Positions 15,351 to 16,379 of a stretch of DNA of 16,379 bases are shown piece by piece (positions within the stretch are counted from its first letter, which is position 1; each line of letters begins with the position of its first letter). Location of the stretch: contig DATBLL010000022.1 in the NCBI GenBank assembly GCA_036555425.1, forward strand, positions 1 through 16,379, given 5' to 3'. Made by a program: the position numbers and the translations under genes. The stretch is from SBBV01 sp036555425 (GTDB lineage: Bacteria; Pseudomonadota; Alphaproteobacteria; Bin65). The notes beneath the pieces were generated by a model. The model did no database searches, was not told the origin of the DNA, and saw nothing but the letters and a program-made list of their open reading frames with translations.

Positions 15351-16150
15351 ATCTGAGACGCGCCTACGCGATCTTCCTGCGCCAGATCTTCTTGCTGCGC
15401 GGCAGCCCCACCCGGCTGTTCCAGATTTTCGTATGGACGCTGCTCGATATCGTGCTGTGGGGCTTCATCACGCAATATCTCAACAGCGTCGCGGCGGCGA
15501 AATTCAGTTTCCTCCCCGTTTTCCTCGGGGCCGTCGTGCTCGAGAATTTCCTCACGCGCGTGCAGCAGGGCGTGGCCGTTGCATTTTTCGAGGATGTATG
15601 GTCGCGCAACTTCCTCAACGTCTTCGCATCGCCGCTGCGCGTTTCGGAGTATCTCGCCGGCCTCGTTTCGACGAGCGTGATCACCAGCGCGGTCGCGCTG
15701 GTCGCGATGATGCTGCTCGCCGGCGCCGTGTTTGGACTCTCGCTGCTCTCCCTCGGCGCGTTGCTGATCCCCTTCCTGTTGATTCTGCTCCTGTTCGGCG
15801 TGGCGCTGGGGATTTTCGCCACGGCCGTGGTGCTGCGCTTCGGGCCCGCGTCGGAGTGGTTCGTGTGGCCTATCCCCATGATCCTGGCCCCGTTCGTCGG
15901 CGTGTTTTACCCGATTGCGACGCTGCCCTCCTGGATGCAGGCCGTTTCCTGGGCGCTTCCGCCATCCTACGTCTTCGAGGGATTGCGCGGGGTCGTGCTC
16001 GAGGGCCGCTTTTCAGCCGGCCTGCTCGCCCTCGGGGTCGCGCTTGCGCTGACTTACGTCGCACTCGCCTATGGCCTGTTTCGGCTGGTCTATCGCACGG
16101 TCATCCGCCGCGGCCTGATCGCGCGCTACAGCGCCGAAACCGTGAGCTGA
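15347..16150 (+). CDS. ABC-2 type transporter, permease protein
   Basis: A 267-residue integral membrane protein of the ABC-2 family, partner of the ATPase just upstream. About six hydrophobic segments are visible. They include LFQIFVWTLLDIVLWGFI near 25-42, LPVFLGAVVLENFL, VITSAVALVAMMLLAGAVFGL, LIPFLLILLLFGVALGIFATAVVL, FVWPIPMILAPFVGVFYPIATLP and the C-terminal LLALGVALALTYVALAYGLF. The segment WALPPSYVFEGLRGVVL before the last helix is typical of ABC-2 exporters (family APL/PxxYxFEG-like region). The N-terminal cytoplasmic arm is basic (MNLRRAYAIFLRQ). Likely exports a lipid, polysaccharide or small molecule; nothing in the context identifies which. Confidence 0.9.
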   Translation: MNLRRAYAIFLRQIFLLRGSPTRLFQIFVWTLLDIVLWGFITQYLNSVAAAKFSFLPVFLGAVVLENFLTRVQQGVAVAFFEDVWSRNFLNVFASPLRVSEYLAGLVSTSVITSAVALVAMMLLAGAVFGLSLLSLGALLIPFLLILLLFGVALGIFATAVVLRFGPASEWFVWPIPMILAPFVGVFYPIATLPSWMQAVSWALPPSYVFEGLRGVVLEGRFSAGLLALGVALALTYVALAYGLFRLVYRTVIRRGLIARYSAETVS

Positions 16151-16195
16151 CGCGTGGCGGCGTGAACGGTCCGGCGGCCCACGCCTGTTCCCCGA

Positions 16196-16209
16196 TTGAC
16201 GCAAATCAA
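16196..16209 (+). promoter_or_regulatory. FNR/FixK-type operator upstream of the universal stress protein
   Basis: The site TTGACGCAAATCAA has TTGA/TCAA arms. A -10-like TATCAA (4 of 6) begins 28.5 bases from the centre (16231-16236). Transcription would start near 16243, with a leader of about 48 bases before ATG 16291. Universal stress genes are frequent FNR/Anr/FixK targets in proteobacteria, which supports the reading. Confidence 0.75.
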
Positions 16210-16290
16210 CGCAACTTGCCCGCCGCCCGCTATCAAGACGAGGCCGGAACCGGCGCGATCGTCGCTGCTGGGGCACGGAGATCGGCCGAG

Positions 16291-16379
16291 ATGATCAGCA
16301 ACATACTGGTTCCCGTCGACGGATCCGCACATGCCAATGCGGCAGTGGATTGGGCAAGTGATCTCGCGGGCAAATATCA
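16291..16379 (+). CDS. Universal stress protein (UspA family), 3'-truncated by the window edge
   Basis: Only 29 complete codons are visible. MISNILVPVDGSAHANAAVDWASDLA matches the first strand and helix of UspA-fold proteins, with the nucleotide-binding Asp in ILVPVDGS. CGGAG lies upstream of ATG 16291 (16276-16280). The frame remains open to the window end. One or two Usp domains may follow; this cannot be told. USPs support survival in growth arrest and anaerobiosis, fitting the FNR-type dyad 81 bases upstream. Confidence 0.85.
   Translation, partial: MISNILVPVDGSAHANAAVDWASDLAGKY

Overview
The window reads as a piece of a GC-rich proteobacterial chromosome, most likely alphaproteobacterial. 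That placement is an inference from codon use, gene families and operator style; no rRNA or other taxonomic marker is present. Every gene I can support lies on the + strand. No tRNA, rRNA, CRISPR array, insertion sequence or phage gene was seen. Two genes are cut by the window edges: a nicotinamidase at the left and a universal stress protein at the right.

Layout. (1) 1-957: end of pncA, directly followed by phnN. (2) 1110-1316: a small single-span membrane protein. (3) 1497-8118: a carbon block with a short-form malic enzyme, an AcsA-type acetate-CoA ligase, pyruvate dehydrogenase E1 alpha, E1 beta and E2, and a free-standing acyl carrier protein. The last five genes are joined by 1-4 base overlaps and read as one operon. 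(4) 8294-8467: a small secreted cysteine-containing peptide, then about 550 bases of gene-poor DNA. (5) 9016-11104: a site-2 protease with two CBS domains, and a PolX-N-terminus-like helix-hairpin-helix protein. (6) 11247-13054: a two-CBS protein, an MBL-fold hydrolase and a THUMP-domain protein. (7) 13174-16150: a triple-BON protein, a nitroreductase and a two-gene ABC-2 transporter. (8) From 16291: the universal stress protein.

The main pattern is regulatory. Seven 14-bp dyads of the FNR/FixK/Dnr type (roughly TTGAC-N4-RTCAA) lie at 1029, 1404, 2825, 8872, 11137, 13105 and 16196. Each sits just upstream of a predicted transcription unit. In several, a -10-like hexamer begins 28.5-29.5 bases from the dyad centre, the geometry of class II (-41.5) FNR activation. 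No matching two-armed site was found inside a gene. I therefore read the window as one low-oxygen or redox regulon. It combines acetyl-CoA supply (malate to pyruvate to acetyl-CoA, and acetate to acetyl-CoA) with dormancy and stress functions: USP, CBS, BON, nitroreductase and membrane protease. Its gene content resembles the mycobacterial DosR regulon, but with an FNR-family switch. The regulator gene is not in the window.

The least explained items are the acyl carrier protein at the end of the PDH operon, the PolX-like protein with no polymerase or PHP domain, the stand-alone bacterial THUMP protein, and the two small proteins.
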